DNA of 64,000 nucleotides from an uncultured Verrucomicrobiota bacterium. Lineage in GTDB: Bacteria > Verrucomicrobiota > Kiritimatiellia > CAIVKH01. Position 1 is the first letter of the stretch; every line of letters begins with the position of its first letter. Below, piece after piece: positions 33,397 through 43,600 of this stretch. A program made the translations under genes and the position numbers. The stretch lies in contig CALKUH010000012.1 of the NCBI GenBank assembly GCA_937996795.1, positions 1 to 64,000 of the forward strand. Reading direction: 5' to 3'. Under the pieces are notes generated by a model. The model ran no database searches and was not told the origin of the DNA. It was given only the letters and a program-made list of their open reading frames with translations.

Positions 33397-34146
33397 ATGA
33401 TTGATCCTGTAGCCTTCGAAGTCCTGGGGCGTCCGATCTACTGGTACGGCGTGTTCGTCGCGCTCGGATTCCTCGCAGCCCTGGTGCACTGGAACGCCAT
33501 GAGTCCCCGGCTGGGATTCCCGCCGGGCATCGGCTCCGACCTCGCGTTCATCGTGATGATCGGCGGCATCCTCGGCGCCCGCGCGCTCTACGTCGTGTCG
33601 AACTTCGGCTATTTCGCGGAGCATCCCGGGGAGATTTTCCGCATCGACCAGGGCGGCCTCATTTATTACGGCGGGTTCCTTGCGTCCGCGGCGGGCGTCA
33701 TCGGCCTCGCGTGGAAACGCCGCATCCCGGTCTGGCAGCTCGGCGACTTCACCGTGTCCGCGCTCCCGCTGGGCCACGCGTTCGGGCGCTTCGGCTGCCT
33801 GCTCAACGGCTGCTGCTACGGCGCGCCGTGCGACCTGCCGTGGGCGGTCGAGACCGCGGGCGCGCACCGGCACCCGGTGCAGGGGTATGAAACGCTCTTC
33901 AACCTCGCGCTCTACGTCGGCTTGCGCGCGCTGCTGAACCGCCGCTTGCGCCCCGGCTGGGTCGTCGCCACCTACCTGCTCGCCTACGGGGCATGGCGCT
34001 TTTCCATCGAATTCCTCCGCGGCGACGCGCGGATGGAAGGCTGGGCCGGCCTCAACGCGGCGCAGACGCTGAGCCTCGCGCTCGTCGCCGTAGGCCTCGG
34101 CCTCGCGCTCTGGCTGCGCACGCGCCGGCCCCACGTCGATGGATGA
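33397..34146 (+). CDS. lgt: Prolipoprotein diacylglyceryl transferase
   Basis: A 249-residue inner-membrane enzyme with seven membrane segments. It transfers diacylglycerol from phosphatidylglycerol to the lipobox cysteine of prolipoproteins. Family motifs are present: YYGGFLAS with the region around the catalytic histidine, LGHAFGRFGCLLNGCCYGAPCD (the Lgt signature), and HPVQGYE. The start at 33397 gives a normal N-terminus. It overlaps the next gene by 8 bases. A lipoprotein substrate candidate is encoded at 53534-54199. Confidence 0.92.
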   Translation: MIDPVAFEVLGRPIYWYGVFVALGFLAALVHWNAMSPRLGFPPGIGSDLAFIVMIGGILGARALYVVSNFGYFAEHPGEIFRIDQGGLIYYGGFLASAAGVIGLAWKRRIPVWQLGDFTVSALPLGHAFGRFGCLLNGCCYGAPCDLPWAVETAGAHRHPVQGYETLFNLALYVGLRALLNRRLRPGWVVATYLLAYGAWRFSIEFLRGDARMEGWAGLNAAQTLSLALVAVGLGLALWLRTRRPHVDG

Positions 34147-35077
34147 ACGCGGCCAGCATGTGTGCGGGGAGGGCGACGCGGGGCGGCTCGACACCGTGCT
34201 CGCGCGGTCGCGCACCGAGCTGTCGCGCGCGCGCTGGCAGGAGGAGATCAAGGCCGATCGCGTGACGGTGAACGGCCTGCCCGGCCGCTGCAAGATGCGC
34301 GTCGGGCCGGGCGATGTGATCGACTGGACGCGCCCGCCGCCGACGCCGGTCGAAACGCTGCCGGAGGACATCCCGCTCGACGTGCTCTTCGAGGACGACG
34401 ACCTGATCGTCATCAACAAACCGCCCGGCCTTGTCGTCCACCCCGCGCCGGGCCACCCCGGCGGCACCCTGGTCAACGCGCTGCTGCACCACTGCCCCAA
34501 CCTGCCCGGCATCGGCGGCGAGCAGCGGCCCGGCATCGTGCACCGGCTCGACCGCGACACGAGCGGCGTGATGGTCGTCGCGAAAAATGACGGCGCGCTG
34601 CACGCGCTGGCACACCAGTTCAAGGACCGCGTGACGAAGAAGGAATACCTCGCGCTGGCGTGGGGCACGCCGCGGCCCGCCGAGGGGAAGATCCACACGC
34701 GCATCGGACGCAGCGAGCGCGACCGCAAAAAAATGGCGGCGTTCAGCGCGGAGGACGGCGACGACGACGCGAAGGGGAAGGAAGCGATCAGCCGCTACGA
34801 AGTGCTCGAAACCCTCGGGCCCGTCAGCCTGCTGCGCGTCCGCATCGAAACCGGGCGCACGCACCAGATCCGCGTCCACCTCGCGCACATCCGCCATCCC
34901 GTCATCGGCGACCTCGTGTACGGCCGCGCCCACGACGAGGCGCCCGCCGCCCGGCAGATGCTGCACGCGGAACGCCTCACGCTCGTGCATCCGCGCAGCA
35001 AGGCGCCCATGACCTTCGTCGCGCCGATGCCCGCGGACTTCACGGCGTTGATTAACCATTTGAAATCGCGCGCCTGA
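34139..35077 (+). CDS. rluD: RluD-type pseudouridine synthase
   Basis: A 312-residue enzyme with an N-terminal S4 RNA-binding domain (residues about 15-65) and a catalytic RluA/RluD domain. The signature HRLDRDTSGVMVVAKN contains the catalytic aspartate, and ETGRTHQIRVHLAHIRHPVIGD is the second family motif. It makes pseudouridines in 23S rRNA, most likely in helix 69. An insertion rich in Asp/Lys (SAEDGDDDAKGK) lies near residue 202. It is coupled to lgt by an 8-base overlap. Confidence 0.9.
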   Translation: MDERGQHVCGEGDAGRLDTVLARSRTELSRARWQEEIKADRVTVNGLPGRCKMRVGPGDVIDWTRPPPTPVETLPEDIPLDVLFEDDDLIVINKPPGLVVHPAPGHPGGTLVNALLHHCPNLPGIGGEQRPGIVHRLDRDTSGVMVVAKNDGALHALAHQFKDRVTKKEYLALAWGTPRPAEGKIHTRIGRSERDRKKMAAFSAEDGDDDAKGKEAISRYEVLETLGPVSLLRVRIETGRTHQIRVHLAHIRHPVIGDLVYGRAHDEAPAARQMLHAERLTLVHPRSKAPMTFVAPMPADFTALINHLKSRA

Positions 35078-35094
35078 AGTCAGAGATTCCACCC

Positions 35095-35592
35095 ATGACC
35101 GCCGCCGACCTCATCCGCGCGCTTGAGTTGATCCCGCATCCCGAGGGCGGGTGGTTCCGCGAAACGTATCGCGCCGGCGAGGTCATCCCCGCGTCCGCGC
35201 TCCCGGCCCGCTACAGCGGCCCGCGCGCGCACTCGACGGCCATCCACTTCCTGCTGGAAGCGGGCCAGTTCTCCGCGTTCCACCGCCTGAACAGCGACGA
35301 ACTGTGGTTCCACGAGGCGGGCGGCACGCTTGACCTCTGGCGGATTGATCCGCAGGGACGCCTGCACACGGAACAGCTCGGGCCGGTCGCCGGTCGCTGG
35401 CAGGCGATGTTCCCACGCGGCCATTGGTTCGCCGCCCGTCCCGCCGCGGACGCCGCCTATGCGATGGTCGGCTGCACGGTCGCGCCGGGTTTCGATTTCG
35501 CCGACTTTGAACTCGCGGAACGCAACGCGCTCTGCGCGCAATACCCCGCCCACCGCGATCTGATTGAAAGGCTGACACGCACCACGCCATGA
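35095..35592 (+). CDS. DUF985 cupin-fold protein
   Basis: A 165-residue protein of the DUF985 family (cupin fold). The opening LELIPHPEGGWFRETYRAG and the segment STAIHFLLEAGQFSAFHRLNSDELWFHEAGG are characteristic, with a sugar- or metal-binding pocket expected in FHRLNSDELWF. No activity is established for the family as far as I know. It lies 17 bases after rluD and overlaps the start of the uracil-DNA glycosylase gene by 4 bases, so it is co-expressed with RNA- and DNA-maintenance genes. Confidence 0.83.
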   Translation: MTAADLIRALELIPHPEGGWFRETYRAGEVIPASALPARYSGPRAHSTAIHFLLEAGQFSAFHRLNSDELWFHEAGGTLDLWRIDPQGRLHTEQLGPVAGRWQAMFPRGHWFAARPAADAAYAMVGCTVAPGFDFADFELAERNALCAQYPAHRDLIERLTRTTP

Positions 35593-36389
35593 CCAACGTC
35601 CCCCTCGCCCTCTCAAAACTGCGCGCGCACCTCGAACACCTCAAGGAGGAGGGCGTGCGCGAAGTGGATGTCTCCGCCGAACAGCTCGCGGCCCTGCGCC
35701 AACTCGGCCTGAAACCGCGCGCCATCCGGACCGAAGCGCCCCCGTCCCCGCCACCGCCCCGCGCGGCGGCTCCCGCCAGCCCGCGCCCGGCGCGCACCGG
35801 CGACCCGGTGATCGACGGCCTCGCGGACATCGCCACCGAAGTCGCCGCCTGCGAGAAATGCCGCTTGTGCAAAACGCGCACGAATGTGGTGCCGGGCCAG
35901 GGCCACACGCAGCCTGAAATCATGTTTATCGGCGAGGGCCCCGGTGCGGACGAAGACCTGCAGGGCCTCGCCTTCGTCGGGCGCGCGGGCCAGTTGCTCA
36001 CGCGCATCATCGAGGCGATGGGCCTCACGCGCGACCAGGTCTTCATCGGCAATGTCGTCAAATGCCGCCCGCCGGACAACCGCACGCCGATGCCCGACGA
36101 AATGGCCGCCTGCGTGCCCTACCTTGAACGCCAGATCGCCCTGCTGAAACCAAAGGTCATCGTGGCCCTCGGCGCCACGGCGGTGAAAGGCCTCTTCAAC
36201 GATCCGAAAATCAGCATCACCCGGCTGCGCGGCTCCTGGATGAAGTACCAGGGCATCGACACGATGCCGACGCTGCACCCGGCCTACCTGCTGCGCAATC
36301 CGCCGGCCAAGCGCGAGGTCTGGGAGGACATGAAAAACGTGCTCACCCATCTCGGCAAACCCATTCCCGAGAGCACCAAGAAAGAGTAG
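35589..36389 (+). CDS. Uracil-DNA glycosylase, type 4 (iron-sulfur)
   Basis: A 266-residue enzyme that removes uracil from DNA. After an N-terminal extension with a Pro/Ala-rich linker (to about residue 75), the type 4 UDG domain begins with CEKCRLCKTR, two of the iron-sulfur cysteines; others are in NVVKCRPP and VPYLERQI region C. The catalytic pocket contains GEGPGADEDLQGLAFVGRAGQLL and the end has HPAYLLRNPPAK. The N-terminal extension resembles that seen when UDG is linked to polymerase-associated domains; its role is unknown. Confidence 0.9.
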   Translation: MTNVPLALSKLRAHLEHLKEEGVREVDVSAEQLAALRQLGLKPRAIRTEAPPSPPPPRAAAPASPRPARTGDPVIDGLADIATEVAACEKCRLCKTRTNVVPGQGHTQPEIMFIGEGPGADEDLQGLAFVGRAGQLLTRIIEAMGLTRDQVFIGNVVKCRPPDNRTPMPDEMAACVPYLERQIALLKPKVIVALGATAVKGLFNDPKISITRLRGSWMKYQGIDTMPTLHPAYLLRNPPAKREVWEDMKNVLTHLGKPIPESTKKE

Positions 36390-36457
36390 GAAACGCGGAT
36401 GGCGCGGGAACCGCCCTCCTTCCGCGTATTCCGCAGTTGTTCCTCTTCACCCCCCAC

Positions 36458-37468
36458 ATGAATGCACCCAACTCCATCGTTCGCTGGCTCGACATCGTTT
36501 GCCTCCTCATCCTGCTGATGGTCCTTGTGGGCGGCGTGACGCGGCTGACGGAGTCGGGCCTGTCGATGGTGACGTGGGAGCCGATTCTCGGCGCGATCCC
36601 GCCGCGCACGGAGGCCGAGTGGCAGCTGCGCTTCGACCAGTATCGCGCCTACCCCGAATACCAGCTCATCAACAAGGGCATGACGCTGGCCGAATTCAAA
36701 TTCATCTACTTCTGGGAATACCTGCACCGCCTGCTCGGGCGGCTGATCGGCCTGGTGTATGCCCTTCCGATGGCGTGGTTCATCTGGCGCGGTGCAGCGC
36801 GCGGGCGGCTGGCGGGCCTGCTGCTGATCGGGCTGGCGCTCGGCGGCCTGCAGGGCTTCGTCGGTTGGTGGATGGTCAAGAGCGGGCTGAGCCAGAATCC
36901 GTACGTCAGCCCCTTCCGTCTCGGCATCCACCTGGGCCTCGCGCTGTTCGTGCTCTCGTTCCTCTGGTGGCTGCGGCTCGGCCTGTCCGGCGTCGAGCGC
37001 GCGGTCGCGTCGCCGCCCTTCCGCCGCAATGCGCTGCTGTTCCTGCTCCTGCTCGTTGCGCAAATCTTCTACGGCGCATTGGTTGCCGGTCTCAACGCGG
37101 GCTACATGTACAACACGTTCCCGCTGATGATGGGCAGGGTCTTTCCGCCGGGATTGCTCGCGATGCAGCCGGCGTGGATCAACCTGTTCGAGAACGCCGC
37201 GACGGTGCAGTGGATCCACCGCGCGCTCGGCTGGCTGCTGGTCGCGGCAGCGGGCCACGTCTGGTGGCACGGCTTGCGCGGCGCGGTGAACGCCACCCAG
37301 CGCCACGCGCTGCACGCGGTCGGCGCACTCACGCTGCTGCAGTTCGCGCTCGGCGTCGCCACGCTGCTGCTGAAGGTCCCCGTCTGGCTCGGCGTCGCCC
37401 ACCAGGTGAACGCCGCGCTCCTGCTGCTCGCCGCGGTGACGCTGCTCTTCAGCGCGCGCGCGCGGTAG
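36458..37468 (+). CDS. ctaA: Heme A synthase (CtaA/COX15)
   Basis: A 336-residue membrane protein with eight predicted helices. It oxidises heme O to heme A for aa3-type cytochrome oxidase. The four heme-ligand histidines lie in EYLHRLLGR, HLGLALF, WIHRALGW and VAHQVNAALL, the COX15 pattern. GGVTRLTESGLSMVTWEPI at the N-terminus is the family signature. It implies aerobic respiration with heme A, together with the cytochrome c biogenesis genes further right. ATG 36458 was preferred to an upstream start that has no family similarity. Confidence 0.92.
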   Translation: MNAPNSIVRWLDIVCLLILLMVLVGGVTRLTESGLSMVTWEPILGAIPPRTEAEWQLRFDQYRAYPEYQLINKGMTLAEFKFIYFWEYLHRLLGRLIGLVYALPMAWFIWRGAARGRLAGLLLIGLALGGLQGFVGWWMVKSGLSQNPYVSPFRLGIHLGLALFVLSFLWWLRLGLSGVERAVASPPFRRNALLFLLLLVAQIFYGALVAGLNAGYMYNTFPLMMGRVFPPGLLAMQPAWINLFENAATVQWIHRALGWLLVAAAGHVWWHGLRGAVNATQRHALHAVGALTLLQFALGVATLLLKVPVWLGVAHQVNAALLLLAAVTLLFSARAR

Positions 37469-37484
37469 CGCCGCCCCTCTTACC

Positions 37485-37556
37485 GTTCACGTACACGTTC
37501 ACGTTCCCGTTGACGGAATCGGCATCGTGTACGTGTACGCGAACGTGAACGCAAAT
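37485..37556. repeat. Hexad repeat arrays in inverted arrangement
   Basis: Left arm units GTTCAC, GTACAC, GTTCAC, GTTCCC, GTTGAC (37485-37514); right arm GTGTAC, GTGTAC, GCGAAC, GTGAAC, GCAAAT (37527-37556). The arms are near reverse complements and could fold, in the gap between two convergent genes. Confidence 0.75.
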
Positions 37557-37573
37557 GCAGCGAATGGAAGCCG

Positions 37574-39436
37574 TCAGGCATCCGCCTCTTCGCACCACGC
37601 GCGCAACGCGGTGCAACCGGGCAGTTCGCGCAGTGCGCGCGCCATCATCCGGCGCGCGGCGGGAATGTGGTTGGCGAAGGCGCGTGTTTCGGGTTGTGCG
37701 CCTAGTTTCGCAAACGCGCCCAGCGCCTGCGCCAGCCGCTGCACGGCGCCACACCAAAAAAGCGCGCGCACCCGTTCGCCGTCGCGGCTGCTCGTTGCAT
37801 AATACTCAAGCAATGCGCGCACCATCGCGTCCGGCAGCTCGACATAGGGATCGCACAGCAGCGACGCGAGGTCATACGCCGCCGGACCGTGGCGCATGCC
37901 CTGGTAGTCGATAAACCATGGCTGTCCGCGATGCAGCAGGATGTTGCTGGACTGCAGATCGCGATGCACCAGCACCGGCTGCGCGGCGTTCAGCCGGCGC
38001 CCCACCCCCGCGAGTTCGCGTTTGATGCGCGTGATGAGCGCGTCCGGCAGGCGTTCGCGTTTTCGCAGCATTTCGTCCGCAAAATAGTTCCGTTCCCAGC
38101 GATACAACACCGGGCGGAACGCCGGCATGAGCGTGAGCTTTTCCGCGCGCGCGGCGTCCTCTCCGCGCTCGTGGAAACGCACCATGTGATCCAGCACGCG
38201 TTCGTACATCCGCCGCACCGCGGCGGCGGAACGCCCCTGCTGCCACGCCAGCAATGACGCATCGCCCAGGTCGTCAAACACCGCAACGCAGTCGCGCGGA
38301 CGATCCACGCGCACGCGCGGAACGGGCAGGCCGAGACGCCGCAGGAATCGCGTGTGGCCCGCGTGATAGGTGTTCTCGACCCGCGCGGCATCGTAGCGCA
38401 CGAGGATCGCCCGCTCGCGGCCACACACGATCCGCGTATAGCTCCGGCTCGATCCGCGCGGGCCCAGCGGCAGCGCGGTCGTGCGCTCAACGCTCCACTT
38501 CATCGCGCGAATCGCCGCCAGCTCCGGCGCATCAAACGCCGCCGCCGCGGGCAGCGCCAGATAGGAGACCGGGCCATCCACCCGCGCGCCCGCCGCCACG
38601 ATCGCGTGCTCCACCCGTGCGCGCGGCCCGAGTTCCGCCCCCGCGCAGACGACGGAATTCCGGATCACCGCCCGCGGATCCACCCGCGCCGCGGGATCAA
38701 TCGCCGCAAAATCACGACCGCCCCGCAGCGCACGATGGCACGCCAGCAGTTGCGCGGGCGTTCCAACGTCGGCCCAGAACGAGCCCGGCGCCTCCACCCC
38801 CGCCACGCGCCAGCCGTCCTGTTGCGCGCGCAGGTATCCGCGGATCACCGACTCGAACGCCGGCACGGGCGACAGGTACGCGCGCGCCTTGTCGAGCAGC
38901 CGCGGATTGACGAGTTGCACCCCGCAGAACGTGTACGTGCCATGGCTTCCGCGCCGCACGCTGTTGAACTCCGTGATCGCCCCGCGTTTCACCTCAACGG
39001 TGCGCGGTCCGAACTCCGCATGCACCCACGCGGAGGCGATGGTGCGGCGCGGATGATAGGCGCGCAGCATCGGGCGCGGGTCGACATCGGCCACCACATC
39101 GCCATTCACCACCCACACCGGCTCGTCGCCGCCGAAGAACCACTCAGCCTTCCGCAACGCGCCGCCAGTGCCGAGAATCTCCGGTTCGAAGGAGACCGCG
39201 ATGCGCAACCCATCCGGTTCCCGCGCGCGCAGGTGTTCAAAGATCCGATCCGCGCGGTGATGCACGTTCACCAACACTTCGCGCACGCCCCACCCGCGCA
39301 CCATCGCCAGCACGCGCTCAAGGTTCGGCACGTTCCAGATCGGCAGCAGCGGCTTCGGCGTCTCCCGCGTCAGCGGCAGCAGCCGCGTGCCGAACCCGGC
39401 GGCAAGGATGAAGGCTTTTCGAGGCGTGCGGGGCAT
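37574..39436 (-). CDS. MurU-AmgK fusion: sugar-1-phosphate nucleotidylyltransferase plus sugar kinase
   Basis: A 620-residue two-enzyme protein. Residues 1-240 form a nucleotidyltransferase (AAGFGTRLLPLTRETPKPLLPI, GTGGALRKAEWFFG, VVNGDVVADVD), followed by a short left-handed beta-helix (VDPRAVIRNSVVCAGAELG). Residues about 300-620 form an aminoglycoside-phosphotransferase-type kinase (PVLVHRDLQSSNILLHRG, WFIDYQGMRHGP) with catalytic Asp in VHRDLQ. This combination equals MurU plus AmgK, which convert MurNAc to MurNAc-1-P and UDP-MurNAc in peptidoglycan recycling. It starts 10 bases after the NamZ-like gene, which would supply MurNAc. GlcNAc or other sugars are possible substrates. Confidence 0.83.
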   Translation of the reverse strand: MPRTPRKAFILAAGFGTRLLPLTRETPKPLLPIWNVPNLERVLAMVRGWGVREVLVNVHHRADRIFEHLRAREPDGLRIAVSFEPEILGTGGALRKAEWFFGGDEPVWVVNGDVVADVDPRPMLRAYHPRRTIASAWVHAEFGPRTVEVKRGAITEFNSVRRGSHGTYTFCGVQLVNPRLLDKARAYLSPVPAFESVIRGYLRAQQDGWRVAGVEAPGSFWADVGTPAQLLACHRALRGGRDFAAIDPAARVDPRAVIRNSVVCAGAELGPRARVEHAIVAAGARVDGPVSYLALPAAAAFDAPELAAIRAMKWSVERTTALPLGPRGSSRSYTRIVCGRERAILVRYDAARVENTYHAGHTRFLRRLGLPVPRVRVDRPRDCVAVFDDLGDASLLAWQQGRSAAAVRRMYERVLDHMVRFHERGEDAARAEKLTLMPAFRPVLYRWERNYFADEMLRKRERLPDALITRIKRELAGVGRRLNAAQPVLVHRDLQSSNILLHRGQPWFIDYQGMRHGPAAYDLASLLCDPYVELPDAMVRALLEYYATSSRDGERVRALFWCGAVQRLAQALGAFAKLGAQPETRAFANHIPAARRMMARALRELPGCTALRAWCEEADA

Positions 39437-39446
39437 GGACGTTCCC

Positions 39447-40562
39447 TCAATACAACAAAGCCGCCGCCCGCGCGCGGCGGAAGGCGGGCAGCGCGGCGTT
39501 CGCGCGGGTGATGAGACGGGCCGGGGATGCGCCGCGCTGCAGCGCCTCGCGCACCGTGGCGGTGCCCATCAGTTTGTCGAACCACTCGGGGCGCGTGCCC
39601 GGCGCCGTCCACAACACCTCCGGGCCGTATTGTTTTTGCAGCAGCGCGAGCACGTGAACAACCGCGGCAAAGGGGCGGAGACGGTCGGGTGCGGTAACGA
39701 TGAAGCGCAGGCCGGGCTGCCGGTTCCAATAGGGCGCGGCGCGCAGCCCCGGCAATGCGAGCCGATTGAAAGCCCGCGCGGATTTTTCCGCATCGATCCA
39801 TGGCGCGGTCAGGACGTGGAACGGCTCGGTGCCGCCGCGTCCGCAGTCGAGCGACGCGAGGGCCTCGGTGAAGACGGTGATCGGATAAGTCCACGCCGTT
39901 TCCCAATACCGGATGCCGGGCGACGGCGAGATCCAGACCGGGGGCGACACAACGGCCCGCCGCGCATAGCCCCGCATCGGGACGACGTGCAGGTCCAGTT
40001 CAAGCTTCAACGCGCGCTGCAAAAAGCGCGCCGCCTCGCCCGGCGTCATGCCGTAGACCAGCGGCATCGGAACCCCGGCGACGAAGCTTTCGAGACCGGG
40101 CTCCGGCAACGGGCCGTCGACAACGTTGGGCAGCGGCACGGGGCGGTCGCAGACCACGAGCCGCTTCCCCTGCTCCGCGCAGGCTTCCATCACATAGCGC
40201 AGCGTGGTGACAAAGGTGTAGCAGCGGACGGCGATGTCCTGCAGATCGAAGACCAGCGTGTCGAGCCCGGCCAGCATCTCCGGCGTCGGCTTGCGAAACG
40301 CGCCATACAGCGAGTGGATCGGGATATCCCACGCCGGATGCCGGGTGTCTGCAATTTCCTCGCCCGCGCCGCCGCGGCCATAGAACCCGTGCTCCGGGCC
40401 GAACAGCGCAACGAGGCGGCGTCCCAACGTATCGCGCAGGCGCACGGACGCATGACAGCCCCGCGCATCCACACTCGCCGGATGCGCGAGCAGGCCAACG
40501 CGGCCCCGCAGGAGGACGGCGCGATCCGCCACCAATCGATCTACACCCGGTCGAAATGACAT
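39447..40562 (-). CDS. namZ: DUF1343 protein, NamZ-type exo-beta-N-acetylmuramidase
   Basis: A 371-residue protein of the DUF1343 family (GH171), in which NamZ releases terminal MurNAc from peptidoglycan. Family features visible: LFGPEHGFYGRGGAGEEI, VFDLQDIAVRCYTFVTTLRYVM, VCDRPVPLPNVVDGPL, PMPLVYGMTPGEAA and SPSPGIRYWETA. No clear signal peptide is seen with this start, so action may be cytosolic on imported muropeptides, or the start is misjudged. It is the first gene of a two-gene unit with the MurU-AmgK fusion. Function is strongly supported by this pairing. Confidence 0.85.
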   Translation of the reverse strand: MSFRPGVDRLVADRAVLLRGRVGLLAHPASVDARGCHASVRLRDTLGRRLVALFGPEHGFYGRGGAGEEIADTRHPAWDIPIHSLYGAFRKPTPEMLAGLDTLVFDLQDIAVRCYTFVTTLRYVMEACAEQGKRLVVCDRPVPLPNVVDGPLPEPGLESFVAGVPMPLVYGMTPGEAARFLQRALKLELDLHVVPMRGYARRAVVSPPVWISPSPGIRYWETAWTYPITVFTEALASLDCGRGGTEPFHVLTAPWIDAEKSARAFNRLALPGLRAAPYWNRQPGLRFIVTAPDRLRPFAAVVHVLALLQKQYGPEVLWTAPGTRPEWFDKLMGTATVREALQRGASPARLITRANAALPAFRRARAAALLY

Positions 40563-40640
40563 GCCGGTACTTTTGCCAGCGCCCGCCGCCGCGGCGAGTT
40601 CAATTTACTTATACGTGTAAACAAGCAGATTGAAACCTGC

Positions 40641-40646
40641 TACATT
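40641..40646 (+). promoter_or_regulatory. Extended -10 element before the secreted dehydrogenase gene
   Basis: GCTACATT places TACATT at 40641-40646, about 8 bases from the ATG, so a leaderless message is expected. No good -35 is seen; an imperfect palindrome TTTAC...GTAAA and AGCAG...CTGCT lie just upstream. Confidence 0.35.
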
Positions 40647-40654
40647 ATGCGCTC

Positions 40655-43600
40655 ATGCGTCACCTTCTTGCCTGCGTCCTGGTTGTCCTGTGCCCGCTTG
40701 CAGCCCGGGCCACCCTCATCACCGCCCACACCGATGCCGGCGGCGCGGGCGCCGTGGTGAACGGCACGCTGGCGGCACATGAGTATGGCCCCGCGAACAG
40801 CTACGCGTTCACCGGCGGCGGAGCCGGATTCGGCGGCATGCTCGGCAGTGCGACGCTCTACGTGAAGAGCGATGCGAGCCACGTGTATTTCGGATTCTCA
40901 TCGCTCGGCGTGCCGGGCGGCAACCCGGACCGCGTCGTCGTCTATCTGCACACGCGCCCCGGCGGTTTCCAGCCAAACGGCCAGATGAGCGACGTCACGG
41001 ACGCATCGCGTAGCAACGCCACGTTCCTCTCCGCCACCGCCCCGGAACGCGTGATCTTTCGCGACGGCGCGGTCAGCAACAGCGCGGACTTCGCGCTCGT
41101 GATCCTGAACCGCACCAACGGATTCTCGCGCTTGTATGAATTGCGTGGCGCGGGCACGGCGCATGTGGAGATCGCGCACTACGCGGCGGGCCGCGGCACG
41201 CCAACGCCGGAATTCGGAGTCTCGCGCGCCGCGCTCGGCCTCGGCGGCACTGGCGCAGTCGAACTCGTGGCCATTGCGCTGAGCGAAACCGGGTTCCTCT
41301 CGAACGAGGCCATCCCCGCCTTGGGGATGAGCACCAATCCGGGGTTCTATACATCGGGCTCGATCGTCTATTCCAATTTCCACCGCTTTGAAGTGTCGGC
41401 GGGGGCGCCCGCGGACCCGTTCACGCAGCGCGTCGCCAACACCACAATCTCCATGCCGGTAACGCCCCCGCCCGCACAGGCGGACAGCTTCTCGCTTGAA
41501 AATGCGCTTCCCACCGTCGCGTTTACCAATCCCATCGCCCTGGCCGTGCCGCCGGGCGAGACGAACCGACTGTTCGTCGTGGAGCGCGCGGGCCTCATCG
41601 TCGTCATCACCAACCTCGCCGCGCCCACGCGCAGCGTGTTCATGAATATCCAACCGCGCGTGAACGCATCGGGTGAGGGCGGCCTGCTGGGCCTCGCCTT
41701 CCATCCTGGCTACGCCACCAACCGGCGCTTCTTCTGTTTCTACGCCACCACCGCCACCAACGGCACGGGCACCGGCTTCCACACCCGAGCCTCGGAATTC
41801 CGCGCGAGCACAACCAATGCAAACACGGCTGACCCCGCATTTGAAGGGGTGCTCTTCAGCCAGTTCAATGAGCGCGACAACCATAATGCGGGCGACCTGC
41901 ATTTCGGGCCGGACGGATTGCTCTACATCGCTACCGGCGACGAAGGGGACTTCAACGACAACCTCAACAACTCCCAAACCATCACCCGCGACTTCTTCGC
42001 CGCGATGCTGAGGGTCGACGTGGACTTCCGGACGAACAGCATTCCGCCCAACCCGCACCCGGCGCTCGCTGCGGGCACGAATTACGCCATTCCCGCAGGC
42101 AACCCGTTCATCGGCGCCACGAATTTCATGGGCACCAATATTTCTCCCACGCAGGTGCGCACCGAATTTTTCGCCACCGGCTTGCGCAACCCGTTCCGCT
42201 TCACCTTCGATCCAGTGAACGGGCGCCTGCTCTGCGCCGACGTGGGACAGAACGCGTGGGAGGAAATCAACTGGATCACCAATGGCGGCAACTACGGCTG
42301 GGCGCGCCGAGAGGGCTTTGTCGCCGGGCCTAAAACCGCCGGCCAGCCGCTCTCGCTCTTCACCCCGCCGCTGCTCGCCTACGGGCACGGCAGCGCAACC
42401 AACCAGGGCAATTCCGTCACCGGCGGGATCGTGTACTACGGCGACCGCATCCCAACGCTGTTCGGCCACTATATTTTCGCCGATTACCAGTCCGGCCACC
42501 TATGGGCCATGACCGACAACGGCACAACCAACACGGCGTTCAAGTGGCTCGCCACCGACGCCTTTCTCGTCGGCTTCGGCCGCGACCCGCGCAACGGCGA
42601 CGTCCTGATGTGCGACCTCATCGCCAACCAGGTGAAACGCCTCGTGCCCAACGCCTCCACCAGCACGCTGCCGCAAACCCTCTCCGCGGCGGGCGTCTTC
42701 TCGGACCTGCAGACGCTGACCCCGCACCCCGGTGTGATCCCGTACGAATTGAACGTGCCGTTCTGGTCGGACAACGCGATCAAACGCCGCTGGTTCTCGC
42801 TGCCGTCCACCAACCTCACCATGACGTTCGCCGCCGAAACGCCATGGACCTTCCCGACCAGCATGGTCTGGATCAAACATTTCGACCTCGAACTCACCAG
42901 CGGCGTGCCCTCCTCCGCGCGCCGCCTTGAAACGCGCATCCTCGTCAAGAACGCGGGCGGCGACGGCGGATATGGCGTGACGTACCGATGGGGCAATTCA
43001 CTGCTCGACGCCACGCTCGTGCCCGCCGGTGGCCTCGACGAGCCGTTCGTCATCAACGACGCCGGCGTCATTCGCACGCAGGTCTGGCGCTACCCCAGCC
43101 GCGCCGAATGCCTGGTCTGCCACAATACCGGCGCGGGCTTCGGCCTCGGCTTCAGCGCGCCTCAGCTGAATCGCGACATGGACTACAGCGGGCGCGTCAC
43201 GAACCAGATCGCGGCGCTCGCGGCAAATGGTTATCTCGCGTCGCCGCCGGCCAGCCTCCACACGCTGCGCGCGATGGCGCATGCAACGAACGATGCGGTC
43301 AGCGTCGAATTCCGCGCGCGCTCCTGGCTGCAGGCGAACTGCGCGCAGTGCCATTTCCCGGGCGGCCCGTCCCCCGGCAATTTCGACGCGCGCCTCCTGC
43401 CACCGCTTCCGCAGGCCAATCTCGTCGATGGCCCGCTCAACAACACACAGGGCGACCCCCTCAACCGCGTCATCGCGCGCGCCGACGTCCCGCGCTCGAT
43501 GGCACACACGCGTATCGCGCTCCGTGGCGCAGGCCAGATGCCGCCGCTCGCCTCTTCGCTGGTGGACACCCAGGGCGTCGCGCTGCTCGCCGCGTGGATC

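Noticed and set aside
37485..37556. Direct repeats resembling a small CRISPR array
   Set aside because: Units are 6 bases without spacers of constant length and no cas genes are near; these are hexad repeats in inverted arms.
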